Below, piece by piece: positions 8,738 through 16,662 of a DNA stretch of 33,767 nt (position 1 is the stretch's first letter; each line of letters starts with the position of its first letter). This DNA is from Candidatus Poribacteria bacterium (GTDB taxonomy: Bacteria; Poribacteria; WGA-4E; WGA-3G). The notes below the pieces were generated by a model. The model was not told the DNA's origin. It searched no databases and saw nothing but the letters and a program-made list of their open reading frames with translations. The stretch spans positions 1 to 33,767 of the forward strand of contig VYCT01000195.1 in the NCBI GenBank assembly GCA_009843785.1, in the 5' to 3' direction. The translations under genes were made by a program, and so were the position numbers.

Positions 8738-10901
8738 TCCGGACGCAGACGTTGAACTTCTGGAGCGTTGCTACCGTTTCGCGCAAGAAGCGCATGAAGG
8801 GCAAAAACGCAAGTCTGGCGAACCCTACTTCACGCACTGCGTCAAAACCGCTGAGATCCTCGTAGGACTTCACCTTGATACGCACACGATTTGTGCCGGG
8901 CTTATGCACGATGTCCTCGAAGATACAGGCATTACGCGCGAGGAACTACAGGTCCGCTTCGGTGCGAACATTGCGAATCTTGTTGAAGGTGTAACGAAAA
9001 TTGGGCAATATAGACCGAGTGTCGGTTCCCCGACTTCCAACACACCTATTACGGTTGAGGATCGCGTCCATCGGAAACGCCAAGCCGAAACCTACCGGAA
9101 ACTCCTCTTAGCAACAGCAGAAGATATGCGGGTCATCCTGATTAAACTCGCGGATCGACTTCATAACATGGAAACGTTGAGGTTCCTCACCAGCGAGAAA
9201 TGTCAACGTATTGCTAAGGAGACCTTGGAGATTTACGCACCGATCGCACACCGGTTGGGAATTTGGCGTATCATGAGTCGCCTTGAAGACTTGGCATTCA
9301 AACATCTCTACCCCACCGAGTATCGAAAAATTGCGGATCTCCTGAACCAGAAACTCACGGAGCGCGAGGCATACTGTGATAGAATGGTGAAACAGATTCG
9401 TCAAGTCCTTGAAAAACGTGGTGTCTATGCCGATGTCCACGGCAGAACAAAGCATATCTATAGTATCTACCAAAAGATGCAACAGAAAGGTACGCCTTTC
9501 AGCGAGATCCGGGACCTCGTCGGTCTCAGAGTGCTTGTTAAAACGGAACCGGACTGCTACACGGCACTCGGTGCCCTCCACAACCAATGGAATTACCATC
9601 CCGATCGGCTGCGAGATTGGATCGGACAACCTAAGAAAAATGGGTATCAGTCACTCCATACCACGATTTTAGATGACGGTAAACCCGTTGAGGTACAAAT
9701 CCGCAGTTATCAGATGCATAAAGTCGCTGCGGATGGTATTGCTGCGCATTGGAGCTATAAGGAGGGGGTGCCAATGAGTAGACAGGGACGCTCTATTTTC
9801 GCGAGTTATAAGCAGATACTTGAAGACATACAGGAGATACAGGATAGCCCACATCAGTTTGTAGAATCGATGAAGTTGGAGCTCTTCCAAGATGAAGTCT
9901 ACGTTTTTTCGCCGAAAGGCGACCTTTTTAAATTACCGGCAGGCGCGACTGTTATCGATTTCGCCTATAAAATCCATACGGACATCGGGCATACATGTGT
10001 CGGGGCAGAGGTCAATGGGTCTATTGCCCCAATCCGGCGAGTACTTGAGAATGGCGACCAAGTTAATATTCGGACGCAGTCAAATGGAAAACCGAGTCGC
10101 AGCTGGTTACCGCATGTGAAAACCGCTGCGGCACGCGGTAAAATTAGGCACTGGTTCCGTGAAAAGGATAGGGCGGATGCCCTGGAATTAGGTAAGAAAT
10201 TTCTCGAAGCGGAGTTGCGTGCCTTCTATCTTAACGCTCGTGATTACCTCAACTCCCCGGAACTGCTCAATATCGCCAAACAGCTCAAGCTCAAAAACCT
10301 TGAAGAACTTTTTGTCCGCATCGGCAACGGCGATGAATCGGCTATTCAGGTCGTCAATCTCTTGAAACCTGAGGTGCCGAACCCTGAGACTGAAACTGTA
10401 GAAGCTGTTAAACCCGAACGGAAACCAGAGTCAGCCGCTATCCAACTTGAAAATAACATTGACTTAGGTATGATGCGAATCATGAAATGCTGTAACCCGA
10501 TCCCTGGCGATCAAGTTGTGGGCTACCTCACTCGCGGGCGCGGCGTTTCTGTCCACAGAGCCGGATGCATCCGTATCCTCGATGAACCGGAACGGCTCTT
10601 GGTAGTCAAATGGCTCGAAAAGTCGATGTCCGAAAACGGAGACCACCCGGCTGATGTCTACCCTGTCAAAATCCTCGTCGAATGCAGCGATCGTCCCGGA
10701 ATGCTCGGTGAAATCACAACTGCTATCGCACAATACAAAGTGAACATCCGCTGTGGTACCTTCCAACCCTCTACCGTCCATCTTGATGCTACAGCTGCTG
10801 ACAACCTCACAATAGACGTAACAGGTGCTGAGCAGCTCGATAAAGTCATGGAAGCGATTCGGCAGCTGAAAGGCGTACAACGCGCCATCCGCCTCTCCTA
10901 A
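8697..10901 (+). CDS. rel: Bifunctional (p)ppGpp synthetase/hydrolase Rel (RelA/SpoT family)
   Basis: The enzyme makes and degrades the stringent-response alarmone (p)ppGpp in the cytoplasm. Domains of the 734-aa protein in order: HD hydrolase (H47, H71-D72 in LMHDVLEDT, D153 in LADRLHN), so hydrolysis residues are kept; synthetase (IRDLVGLRVLV with D273, NGYQSLHTT, VEVQIR with E332); TGS at about 393-455 (VYVFSPKGDLFKLPAGATV); a helical/zinc-finger-like region with MKCCNPIPGD; and a C-terminal ACT domain at about 655-734 (VECSDRPGMLGEITTAI). Both catalytic sites look intact, so a bifunctional Rel is more likely than a synthase-only RelA. The ATG at 8697 lies 41 bp inside the end of recJ with GGGAG at 8682-8686, suggesting translational coupling. 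Confidence 0.95.
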   Translation: MSVKSLIRQIQTYNPDADVELLERCYRFAQEAHEGQKRKSGEPYFTHCVKTAEILVGLHLDTHTICAGLMHDVLEDTGITREELQVRFGANIANLVEGVTKIGQYRPSVGSPTSNTPITVEDRVHRKRQAETYRKLLLATAEDMRVILIKLADRLHNMETLRFLTSEKCQRIAKETLEIYAPIAHRLGIWRIMSRLEDLAFKHLYPTEYRKIADLLNQKLTEREAYCDRMVKQIRQVLEKRGVYADVHGRTKHIYSIYQKMQQKGTPFSEIRDLVGLRVLVKTEPDCYTALGALHNQWNYHPDRLRDWIGQPKKNGYQSLHTTILDDGKPVEVQIRSYQMHKVAADGIAAHWSYKEGVPMSRQGRSIFASYKQILEDIQEIQDSPHQFVESMKLELFQDEVYVFSPKGDLFKLPAGATVIDFAYKIHTDIGHTCVGAEVNGSIAPIRRVLENGDQVNIRTQSNGKPSRSWLPHVKTAAARGKIRHWFREKDRADALELGKKFLEAELRAFYLNARDYLNSPELLNIAKQLKLKNLEELFVRIGNGDESAIQVVNLLKPEVPNPETETVEAVKPERKPESAAIQLENNIDLGMMRIMKCCNPIPGDQVVGYLTRGRGVSVHRAGCIRILDEPERLLVVKWLEKSMSENGDHPADVYPVKILVECSDRPGMLGEITTAIAQYKVNIRCGTFQPSTVHLDATAADNLTIDVTGAEQLDKVMEAIRQLKGVQRAIRLS

Positions 10902-10963
10902 ATCCAACCTATCGTTATCTCAATTGCATGATATTGGGGAAACGCGCTACGGATTGCGCTGCG

Positions 10964-11176
10964 CTACACAGGGTTAGGCATTCTTGATATAACTTTGGAC
11001 ACTCTTCCACTCTTCAGACATTTCGTGCAAACGCGAATGCGCCGCGTACCTTCCTCTGTTTGAACGCGAACCCGTTGAAGATTTGGAAGCCAACGCCGCT
11101 TTGTATGCCGAAATGATTTACTAATTTGGTTACCCGTCATCGGGCGTTTGCTACAGATGCTACAGACGCGTGACAT
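10964..11176 (-). CDS. rpmB: 50S ribosomal protein bL28
   Basis: The protein is 70 aa, the usual size for bL28, and carries the characteristic blocks SRVCSICSKRP, SFRHTKRRWLPNLQ and RVCTKCLKSGRV. Four cysteines (C5, C8, C50, C53) form a zinc-ribbon type site (C+ form). The reading frame extends 13 codons further upstream, but the ATG at 11176 is chosen because AAGGAGATA (11181-11189) sits just before it and family members begin with MSR/MA-type N-termini. It converges with rel on the opposite strand, 62 bp apart, and has its own promoter. Confidence 0.96.
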   Translation of the reverse strand: MSRVCSICSKRPMTGNQISKSFRHTKRRWLPNLQRVRVQTEEGTRRIRVCTKCLKSGRVSKVISRMPNPV

Positions 11177-11227
11177 CTTGATATCTCCTTTTTTCTCTAT
11201 TAAAGTGTTGGTCAAACCTAAACATTA

Positions 11228-11256
11228 ATGATACCACAATTAGGCGGGAAAAGCAA
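11228..11256 (-). promoter_or_regulatory. Promoter of rpmB
   Basis: Read on the minus strand: -35 TTGCTT (11256-11251), a 17-bp spacer, -10 TATCAT (11233-11228). This predicts a leader of about 45 nt before the rpmB start, which carries the AAGGAG site. Confidence 0.6.
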
Positions 11257-11475
11257 ATTTTCTTTAGCAACACCGCAGGGTCATTTAGTTTTAAATAAAT
11301 TATGGGATTTTCTAATTTTTTCAATCTTCTTTTTTAAGTCCGGTGCCCCTTCCCAGTAACGGGTGGGACCCCGGTTCCAAACCGAACCTACCGGGCGTGG
11401 AAGTCTAAAACCTAATAACTGAAACTAATAGCTAACTGCCGATTACTGACTGCTGACTGCTATGAGAAAATAAGC
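11257..11475. repeat. Gene-free spacer holding fragments of dispersed repeats
   Basis: I see no gene here. At 11276-11295 there is a copy of one end of the element found complete at 23613-23754 (CAGGGTCATTTAGTTTTAAA), but I find no matching second end. At 11379-11396 there is an 18-bp motif (AAACCGAACCTACCGGGC) that recurs, inverted and with one mismatch, at 27138-27155. From about 11410 to 11462 a degenerate run of CTAATAACTG/CTGACTGCT-like units resembles runs near 13080 and 21360. Confidence 0.5.
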
Positions 11476-11504
11476 ATGACTTTTTTTGCGGAATCTGTTA
11501 TACT
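11476..11504 (+). promoter_or_regulatory. Candidate promoter for the GT4 glycosyltransferase
   Basis: ATGACT (11476-11481), 17-bp spacer, TATACT (11499-11504). It lies about 80 bp upstream of the glycosyltransferase start. The -35 box is only partly consensus. Confidence 0.4.
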
Positions 11505-11585
11505 ACCTAAGAAGTTCCAATCGCACTCGCAAATATAGGAGAAACGATTTCATTCGATGACCCCCTTGCACCCAAAACCGAAAAT

Positions 11586-12875
11586 ATGAAAGTTGCTTAT
11601 ATTACCGCAGGTGCTGCTGGCATGTACTGCGGAACTTGTATCCACGACAATATGGTAGCCACTGTTTTGAAGAAGCAGGGGCATAACGTTTCGCTCATTC
11701 CTACCTATACCCCTACCCGTACAGATGAGGCAAATGTTAGCATGAACCGCGTCTTTTTTGGGGGCGTTAACGTTTATCTGCAGCAGAAACTCTCTCTTTT
11801 TAGGCACACCCCGTGGACGTTTGACAAACTCCTCGACAGCCCAGCACTGTTAAACGGATTGGCACGGTTCAGCGGCTCAACAGACGCTCGCGACCTTGGA
11901 CAACTCACAGTATCTATGCTCCATGCCGAGCAAGGGTATCAAAAGAAGGAATTAGCGAAGTTAGTCAAATGGCTCGCCGAGGAGAATAAACCCGATATCG
12001 TCTACCTCACCAATTCCATGCTCGTAGGTTTCACGCGAGAAATCAAGAAGGCCTTGGATGTGCCGGTTATCTGTGCCTTGCAAGGCGAAGATATTTTTCT
12101 GCAAGATCTCATCGAACCGTATAAGACAGAAGCGTTAGCCCTCCTCCAAGAACGGGCGAAAGATCCGGACGGTTTCGTGGCACCTTGTGCCTACTATGCC
12201 CGATTTATGGCAGACGTATATCTTGACGTGCCTGTTGATCAGATTGACGTAGTCCCGCTCGGATTAAACCTGGACGGCCACGGTTTACGTGTCGAAAAAC
12301 CGGACCCGCCACCCTTCATTATCGGTTATTTAGCACGCATCTGTCCAGAAAAAGGTCTCCACATCTTAGTGGATGCTTTTCACAAAGTGGCGGAAGCGTT
12401 CGGTGCCAATAACGTTCAACTGCATGTAGCAGGGTACCTCGGGAAAAAAGATGAACCGTATCTCGAGGAGCTCGTGAATCAGATTCAGGCATCTGGTTTG
12501 GCAGACAGTTTTGTACATCACGGAGAAGTAACGCGTACGGAAAAAATTGATTTTCTCAACCGTCTACATGTCTTCTCTGTTCCGACTGTTTACCGTGAAT
12601 CCAAAGGATTATCGATTATAGAATCGCTCGCTAACGGTGTCCCGGTCGTCCAACCTGAGCACGGTACATTTCCAGAAATGATCGGCGCAACTGAGGGCGG
12701 AATCCTCGTGGCACCTGAATCTGCGGAGTCGGTGGCAGCAGGTATCATAGAACTCCTTAACGATACTGAGCAGCGCGAACGCCTCGGCGCAACGGGGAAA
12801 ATGAACGTCCATGAGAAGTTTAACGATGCAACCGTAGCAGAGCAACTCTTGAAAGTGTTTGAAAAGTATATCTAA
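11586..12875 (+). CDS. GT4-family (GT-B fold) glycosyltransferase
   Basis: This 429-aa protein should transfer a sugar from a nucleotide-sugar donor to a glycan, lipid or small-molecule acceptor at the cytoplasmic side. The N-terminal Rossmann half begins MKVAYITAGAAGMYCGTCIHDN, where the acceptor-site glycine-rich loop is expected. The C-terminal half carries IGYLARICPEKGLHILVDAF (about 246-265) and the donor-site EX7E motif (E338 and E346 in RESKGLSIIES), then GVPVVQPEHGTFPEMI. No signal peptide or TM is seen. The start codon lacks a good Shine-Dalgarno sequence, but no in-frame alternative lies nearby and the N-terminus fits the family. The gene stands alone, so neither donor nor acceptor can be named. 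Confidence 0.87.
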   Translation: MKVAYITAGAAGMYCGTCIHDNMVATVLKKQGHNVSLIPTYTPTRTDEANVSMNRVFFGGVNVYLQQKLSLFRHTPWTFDKLLDSPALLNGLARFSGSTDARDLGQLTVSMLHAEQGYQKKELAKLVKWLAEENKPDIVYLTNSMLVGFTREIKKALDVPVICALQGEDIFLQDLIEPYKTEALALLQERAKDPDGFVAPCAYYARFMADVYLDVPVDQIDVVPLGLNLDGHGLRVEKPDPPPFIIGYLARICPEKGLHILVDAFHKVAEAFGANNVQLHVAGYLGKKDEPYLEELVNQIQASGLADSFVHHGEVTRTEKIDFLNRLHVFSVPTVYRESKGLSIIESLANGVPVVQPEHGTFPEMIGATEGGILVAPESAESVAAGIIELLNDTEQRERLGATGKMNVHEKFNDATVAEQLLKVFEKYI

Positions 12876-12917
12876 TGTAGTTATCAGTGACCAGTTTTCA
12901 GAAAAGAGGGTTTGCGA

Positions 12918-13054
12918 TTATAGTAAAGTCCGAAAATAAATTGACATTTACCAATAATAGTTGTCCCTCGCCACATCTCCAGATTCCCCCTGATAAGGGG
13001 GTTAGGGGGGTTGTACGAATTAAGATGTCCAATTAATTGTGGGTTTTACTATAA
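12918..13054. mobile_element. MITE-like inverted-repeat element, family A copy 1
   Basis: This 137-bp element has no ORF and is bounded by imperfect terminal inverted repeats. The left end is TTATAGTAAAGTCCG, and the right end, read inverted, is TTATAGTAAAACCCAC followed by AATTAATTGGACATC. A second element with the same termini lies at 17438-17572. The interior contains a perfect C5/G5 hairpin (12986-13001, loop TGATAA). The flanks (AAAGAGGG on the left, CCCCTCTT on the right) extend the inversion loosely. No target-site duplication is obvious. It fits a non-autonomous element mobilised in trans; the transposase is not in the window. Confidence 0.6.
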
Positions 13055-13139
13055 GACAAAGGTTTCCCCTCTTCGCTGGTCACTGGTTACTGGCCACTGG
13101 TTACTGATACACTGACAACTAATTCCAAGGAAATACATT

Positions 13140-13616
13140 ATGTCTAAAACATGGCTGATTTTTGTTTTCATGACCGTCTCATCGTGGGGGCTTTACGGGG
13201 TATTTCTGCATCAAGGGCAGGTCGCGATGGCGGATCCCGTGCATGGACGCTACAAAGCATTTTTGTTTGTCGGACTTGCCTATCTTCTCGCAGCAGTCAT
13301 CGGTTCCGCGTTGATGCTCGTCATTAATGGATCCAACTGGCAATTTACAGGAAGCGGCGTCTCTTGGTCGTTTATTGCTGGACTTGTCGGTGCTATTGGC
13401 GCATTTGGCGTTCTACTCGCCTTTGGCGCAGGCGGTAGACCCGCCGTCGTGATGTCCATCGTTTTTGCAGGCGCGCCAATTGTGAACGCTATCGTTGCGA
13501 CCCTCTCGCATCCACCTGCCGGCGGTTGGGGCGCAGTGCGATGGCAGTTTGTTGCAGGTATCCTGCTCGCCGCGTTGGGTGGCTGTTTAGTGATGCTGTA
13601 TAGACCGACTACGTAG
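13140..13616 (+). CDS. Small multi-pass membrane protein, EamA/DMT-like half transporter (tentative)
   Basis: The 158-aa protein is strongly hydrophobic with about five predicted TM segments (about 4-22, 40-62, 76-98, 102-122 and 136-153). The pattern, with WGLYGVFLHQGQ in the first helix, Gly-rich helices and a final GILLAALGGCLVMLY, recalls one half of an EamA-type drug/metabolite transporter, which would work as a dimer. I see no diagnostic motif, so substrate and direction are unknown. The start is preceded by AAGGAAA at 13128-13134. It stands alone between an inverted-repeat element and an ECF operon. Confidence 0.7.
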   Translation: MSKTWLIFVFMTVSSWGLYGVFLHQGQVAMADPVHGRYKAFLFVGLAYLLAAVIGSALMLVINGSNWQFTGSGVSWSFIAGLVGAIGAFGVLLAFGAGGRPAVVMSIVFAGAPIVNAIVATLSHPPAGGWGAVRWQFVAGILLAALGGCLVMLYRPTT

Positions 13617-13653
13617 CCTCTCGAAAAAAATGATCGTAAATCCGTTTTTTCGC

Positions 13654-13676
13654 TGGCGGGGTTTCTGACCCCGCCA
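13654..13676. repeat. Perfect 9-bp stem hairpin downstream of the membrane protein gene
   Basis: TGGCGGGGT (13654-13662), a 5-nt loop, ACCCCGCCA (13668-13676). A T-run lies before rather than after the stem on the plus strand, so it is not a canonical intrinsic terminator. It may act as an RNA 3'-end stabiliser or be a repeat. Confidence 0.5.
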
Positions 13677-13808
13677 ATTATCGCGAGGTGGCTAAATACA
13701 CGCTATCCTTTCCTGACTCCACTCGCTCAATTATTTTCCCACAAAACGCATTTTTCACTATCCTTTTTACGTGACATGTCTCTAATAAGCAAGAAGAGGA
13801 GAATTGTC

Positions 13809-14393
13809 ATGCATTCCGAAGAATTGATTGACGCGAGTGATGCTGAGTTAGTCGTTATCGCACTTGCGGGTAATACACAAGCCTTTGATGTGTTAGTCAA
13901 CCGCTACCGACGCGCGATGTTGACGGTCGCGCAACAAATTGTCCGAAACGCTGCGGACGCAGAAGATGTCGTACAGGACGCGTTTTTACGGGCTTTTGAA
14001 GCACTACCCCAACTGACTGATCTGAATCGGTTTGGGGCATGGCTCCATTCTATCACTCGGAACCGTGCCTTGCGTTATTACAAAAATGCCAGTCGCTATC
14101 AGCCCCAAGAGGATATGGAGCCCTATTTGAACACGGTATCGGATACATCGGCGACGGATCCCGCTCAGATTGTGGAAAGCGAATTAACACAGCAGGGCAT
14201 TAGAGACGCTATTCAAAGTCTTCCGGCTGACTATCAGGCGGTTATTGAACTCTATTATTGGGCAGAGATGCCTCAACAACGGATGGCTGAATTCCTATCT
14301 CTGCCACTGACGACTGTAAAGTGGCGGCTCCGCAAGGCGAAGGAATTGCTGAAAACAATCTTAGAAAAGCGCGGCTATGGCGAAGATGTATGA
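13809..14393 (+). CDS. ECF-family RNA polymerase sigma factor
   Basis: This 194-aa protein has the normal length of an ECF sigma factor. Region 2 spans about 22-90 (AFDVLVNRYRRAM, DAEDVVQDAFLRAFEAL, FGAWLHSITRNRA) and region 4 about 130-182 (LPADYQAVIELYYW, MAEFLSLPLTTVKWRLRKAKELL), which directs promoter recognition. An upstream in-frame ATG at 13776 exists, but the ATG at 13809 has GAGGAG at 13796-13801 and is preferred. It is first in a run with the DUF4097-like gene (45 bp gap), the DUF2752 gene (1 bp) and a small membrane protein (14 bp). No classical zinc-finger anti-sigma factor follows. One of the downstream proteins may control it; this is inferred from position only. Confidence 0.92.
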   Translation: MHSEELIDASDAELVVIALAGNTQAFDVLVNRYRRAMLTVAQQIVRNAADAEDVVQDAFLRAFEALPQLTDLNRFGAWLHSITRNRALRYYKNASRYQPQEDMEPYLNTVSDTSATDPAQIVESELTQQGIRDAIQSLPADYQAVIELYYWAEMPQQRMAEFLSLPLTTVKWRLRKAKELLKTILEKRGYGEDV

Positions 14394-14438
14394 CAATCCT
14401 TATAGAACTTGTTTATGAATCATAGAGAGGTGGAAACG

Positions 14439-15860
14439 ATGGAACAACAAGCACAAGAACGACAACAGGAGCTCAGCGGTCTTTTCCACATGTTGGATCA
14501 CACCGCAAAGATCGCAGAGGACGCATCGTTAACAGGTGCCTTTAGTGGCGGCGAGACACGATGCATCACGCAATTCAACAACACGCTTGCGCGCTTGAGA
14601 GCACTCAACGCCGTACCTGACGGGCTTTTCGAGGAACTTCACGCTGAAGCGTCTTTTGGCCAGATCGGGATTGCCTGCCATCAACTCGCCGCTTATCTCA
14701 ATGAAGGGTTAGATGCGACCACGGATTCCAAAGGATGGTTCGCCAGCTTTTTCGGCGAACGCTTCATGGAGAATCTGAAAGAAGAGGCAACAGATAAACC
14801 GCTTGGAGATATGATCCGAAAAGCTGTTCCAGATTTCTTGACCGAGACAACGTTAGAAGACATCGCCGAAACTTTTCCTGTTGCAGCAGGCGGAAAATTA
14901 ACGATCGATGCCGACTGTGGTGGAATTGATGTGCAAAGCACAGACGATGACACCCTCTCGATCCGCGTTCAACGTGCCGCACAGATAAAAGCGAATCGGC
15001 GGGCAGCGGAAATTCTCAAGAATCTTGATGTTCAGATCATACACGAGGCCTCCGATGTTAAAATTGAGGCGAAGTTCATAGGCAGCGCGAAACGCTGGCA
15101 GAAGCGGAAAAACGATCTTGATGTTCAGTTTGATATCCTCGTGCCACGGCACTATCACCTCGATTTGAAAACCGCATGTGACGACATTTCCGTCGTGAAT
15201 GTTACAGGAGACGTGAACGTAGAGACATTCCGCGGGGGGCTCCGTCTTCAAGAGATTACCGGACGTATCGACGGCATCACCTCTTTGGGGAACATTGATC
15301 TCAAGGCGTTTCATGGAGATGCAGTACTTCAAACGACCGGTGGGAATATTGGGATCGCGGACGGGACCGGCGATGTCAAAACCAAAACATCAGCAGGGAA
15401 CCTCCAAGTGACTCACGTCATAGGCGCGGTCAATGGACGCACCTCCGGTGGTAATATTATCCTACGCGGCTGTAAAGGCGGGGCAGACCTGAAAAACGCT
15501 GGTGGGAGTATAGAGGTCGAAAACGACGGGCCCGTCCTTGCGAAAAACGCTGGCGGTTCTATCCGTTGTCACCTACAAGAGGGGTCTGCAAATCAGAGTT
15601 TATTGCTGGATTTGGAAACAACGGGTGGCAGTGTTAATGTCTCACTCGTCCCAGATATCGCTGCGACTGTTGAGGCTAAAGTACTTGGTGGCTCAGTAAC
15701 GACCGAATTTCCGGTAACCGTGGAAGCATCGGGTACTGTAAAACCTGATCAGTTGCAGGGGTCTATTAATGGTGGCGGTCCGCTGCTAAAACTCCGTTCT
15801 GTCGGTGGAAATATCATCCTAAGAAAGGTAGAAGAAGAAGATCAACCGGAAGAGGTGTAA
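14439..15860 (+). CDS. DUF4097-like (adhesin-like) beta-helical repeat protein
   Basis: The 473-aa protein has an Ala/Glu-rich helical N-terminal region (about 1-150) without signal peptide or TM. From about 155 it has a long run of short beta units with GG-x-I/V turns: GKLTIDADCGGIDV, GGNIGIADGTGDV, SGGNIILRGCKGG, NAGGSIEVENDG, NAGGSIRCHLQ, GGSVNVSLV and GGNIILRKVEEEDQ. This is the DUF4097 adhesin-like pattern, thought to fold as a right-handed beta-helix. Without a signal peptide it is predicted cytoplasmic, where it could interact with the adjacent sigma factor. An in-frame TTG/ATG lies upstream (14409/14415), but the ATG at 14439 follows GAGAGGTGG (14425-14433) and is preferred. Its regulatory role is inference from the operon. 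Confidence 0.8.
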   Translation: MEQQAQERQQELSGLFHMLDHTAKIAEDASLTGAFSGGETRCITQFNNTLARLRALNAVPDGLFEELHAEASFGQIGIACHQLAAYLNEGLDATTDSKGWFASFFGERFMENLKEEATDKPLGDMIRKAVPDFLTETTLEDIAETFPVAAGGKLTIDADCGGIDVQSTDDDTLSIRVQRAAQIKANRRAAEILKNLDVQIIHEASDVKIEAKFIGSAKRWQKRKNDLDVQFDILVPRHYHLDLKTACDDISVVNVTGDVNVETFRGGLRLQEITGRIDGITSLGNIDLKAFHGDAVLQTTGGNIGIADGTGDVKTKTSAGNLQVTHVIGAVNGRTSGGNIILRGCKGGADLKNAGGSIEVENDGPVLAKNAGGSIRCHLQEGSANQSLLLDLETTGGSVNVSLVPDIAATVEAKVLGGSVTTEFPVTVEASGTVKPDQLQGSINGGGPLLKLRSVGGNIILRKVEEEDQPEEV

Positions 15861-15861
15861 C

Positions 15862-16230
15862 GTGTTAAAAAGCAGGCGAAGCGAGTTGACATTAACCGGC
15901 GTGTTTGTGTGGTACATCCTGAGCGTAGGTGTTTTTATGATACTTCTGCTCCCGTTTGTTGTGCCACAACACCAGTTAACGCAATTTATTCCTGAATGCG
16001 TTTGGCAATCACAATTTCACAAACCGTGCGCTTTTTGTGGCATGAGTACCGCGTTCTATGCTATCTCGCACGGCGATTTTGTCGAAGCCCATCGCTTGAA
16101 TCCGCTTAGCATCTACATCTACTTCACCTTTCTGCTAAATACACTCTGCGCAGTGATTACTTTAAAACGAAACATACGTCTTGTTAAAAATATAGGGACA
16201 ATGCTTCATAGCGATAATGTATTGTCATAG
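15862..16230 (+). CDS. DUF2752 membrane protein
   Basis: The 122-aa protein matches DUF2752: two hydrophobic segments (about 12-34 and 82-104) flanking the signature PCAFCGMSTAFYAISHGDF (55-73) and RLNPLS (78-83). The CxxCGM motif and the following polar helix are conserved in the family; the function is unknown. It starts with GTG at 15862, one base after the stop of the DUF4097-like gene, and the RBS AGAGGTG (15851-15857) lies in that gene's last codons, so translation is probably coupled. The two cysteines (C56, C59) could bind metal or be redox active; this is speculation. Confidence 0.85.
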   Translation: MLKSRRSELTLTGVFVWYILSVGVFMILLLPFVVPQHQLTQFIPECVWQSQFHKPCAFCGMSTAFYAISHGDFVEAHRLNPLSIYIYFTFLLNTLCAVITLKRNIRLVKNIGTMLHSDNVLS

Positions 16231-16244
16231 TTTGGAGAATCATC

Positions 16245-16496
16245 ATGGGTTTACTATCAATCTTGAGTTTAGTTTGGGGCGTATTAGCGATTCTTGGCAT
16301 GGCGGTCGGCATCATTCCATGCCTTGGCTCCCTTAATTACCTTAACATTCCGTTCGCAGTTTTCGGCTTGATTTTCAGCATTGTAGTTACCGTTTTATCA
16401 TCAAAAAAGGAACTCGCTGTTGCGGGGAGTCTCCTTTGTGGCGTAGCCATTTTCATAGGTGCCATCCGACTCGTCATAGGTTTCGGCATCTTTTAA
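16245..16496 (+). CDS. Small membrane protein (DUF4190-like, tentative)
   Basis: The 83-aa, almost entirely hydrophobic protein has about three TM segments: about 4-26, 32-51 and 58-82. Between the second and third is a short charged turn, SSKKEL. The alternating Gly-rich helices ending in IGAIRLVIGFGIF resemble the small DUF4190-type membrane module. GGAGA at 16234-16238 supports the start. It is the last gene of the ECF operon, 14 bp after the DUF2752 gene. Function unknown. Confidence 0.65.
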   Translation: MGLLSILSLVWGVLAILGMAVGIIPCLGSLNYLNIPFAVFGLIFSIVVTVLSSKKELAVAGSLLCGVAIFIGAIRLVIGFGIF

Positions 16497-16550
16497 ATTG
16501 CCGATTGGCTTCAGGTGAGATTTCAAGCCTCCTCTAATCTCTAATTGTTA

Positions 16551-16606
16551 TGTAGCACAAACTTCCAGTTTGTGTCATAAGGCGCAAACTGGAAGTTTAC
16601 GCTACA
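16551..16606. repeat. Long palindrome between convergent genes
   Basis: Outer stem TGTAGC/GCTACA (16551-16556 with 16601-16606), a 2-bp mismatch, then a perfect 14-bp inner stem (16559-16572 with 16585-16598) and a 12-nt loop. It sits between the convergent ECF operon and LamG gene, where it could act as a bidirectional transcript end. A diverged copy of its left half lies at 17470-17493 inside the family A element, so it is a dispersed repeat and not only a terminator. Confidence 0.7.
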
Positions 16607-16662
16607 AAATAATTAAACTTCATTTAACCGCGCCGAAATCTCTCGGAGTGCTTCACTATTTC

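Noticed and set aside
13654-13676. GC-rich hairpin as an intrinsic terminator
   Set aside because: No T-run follows the stem on either strand.
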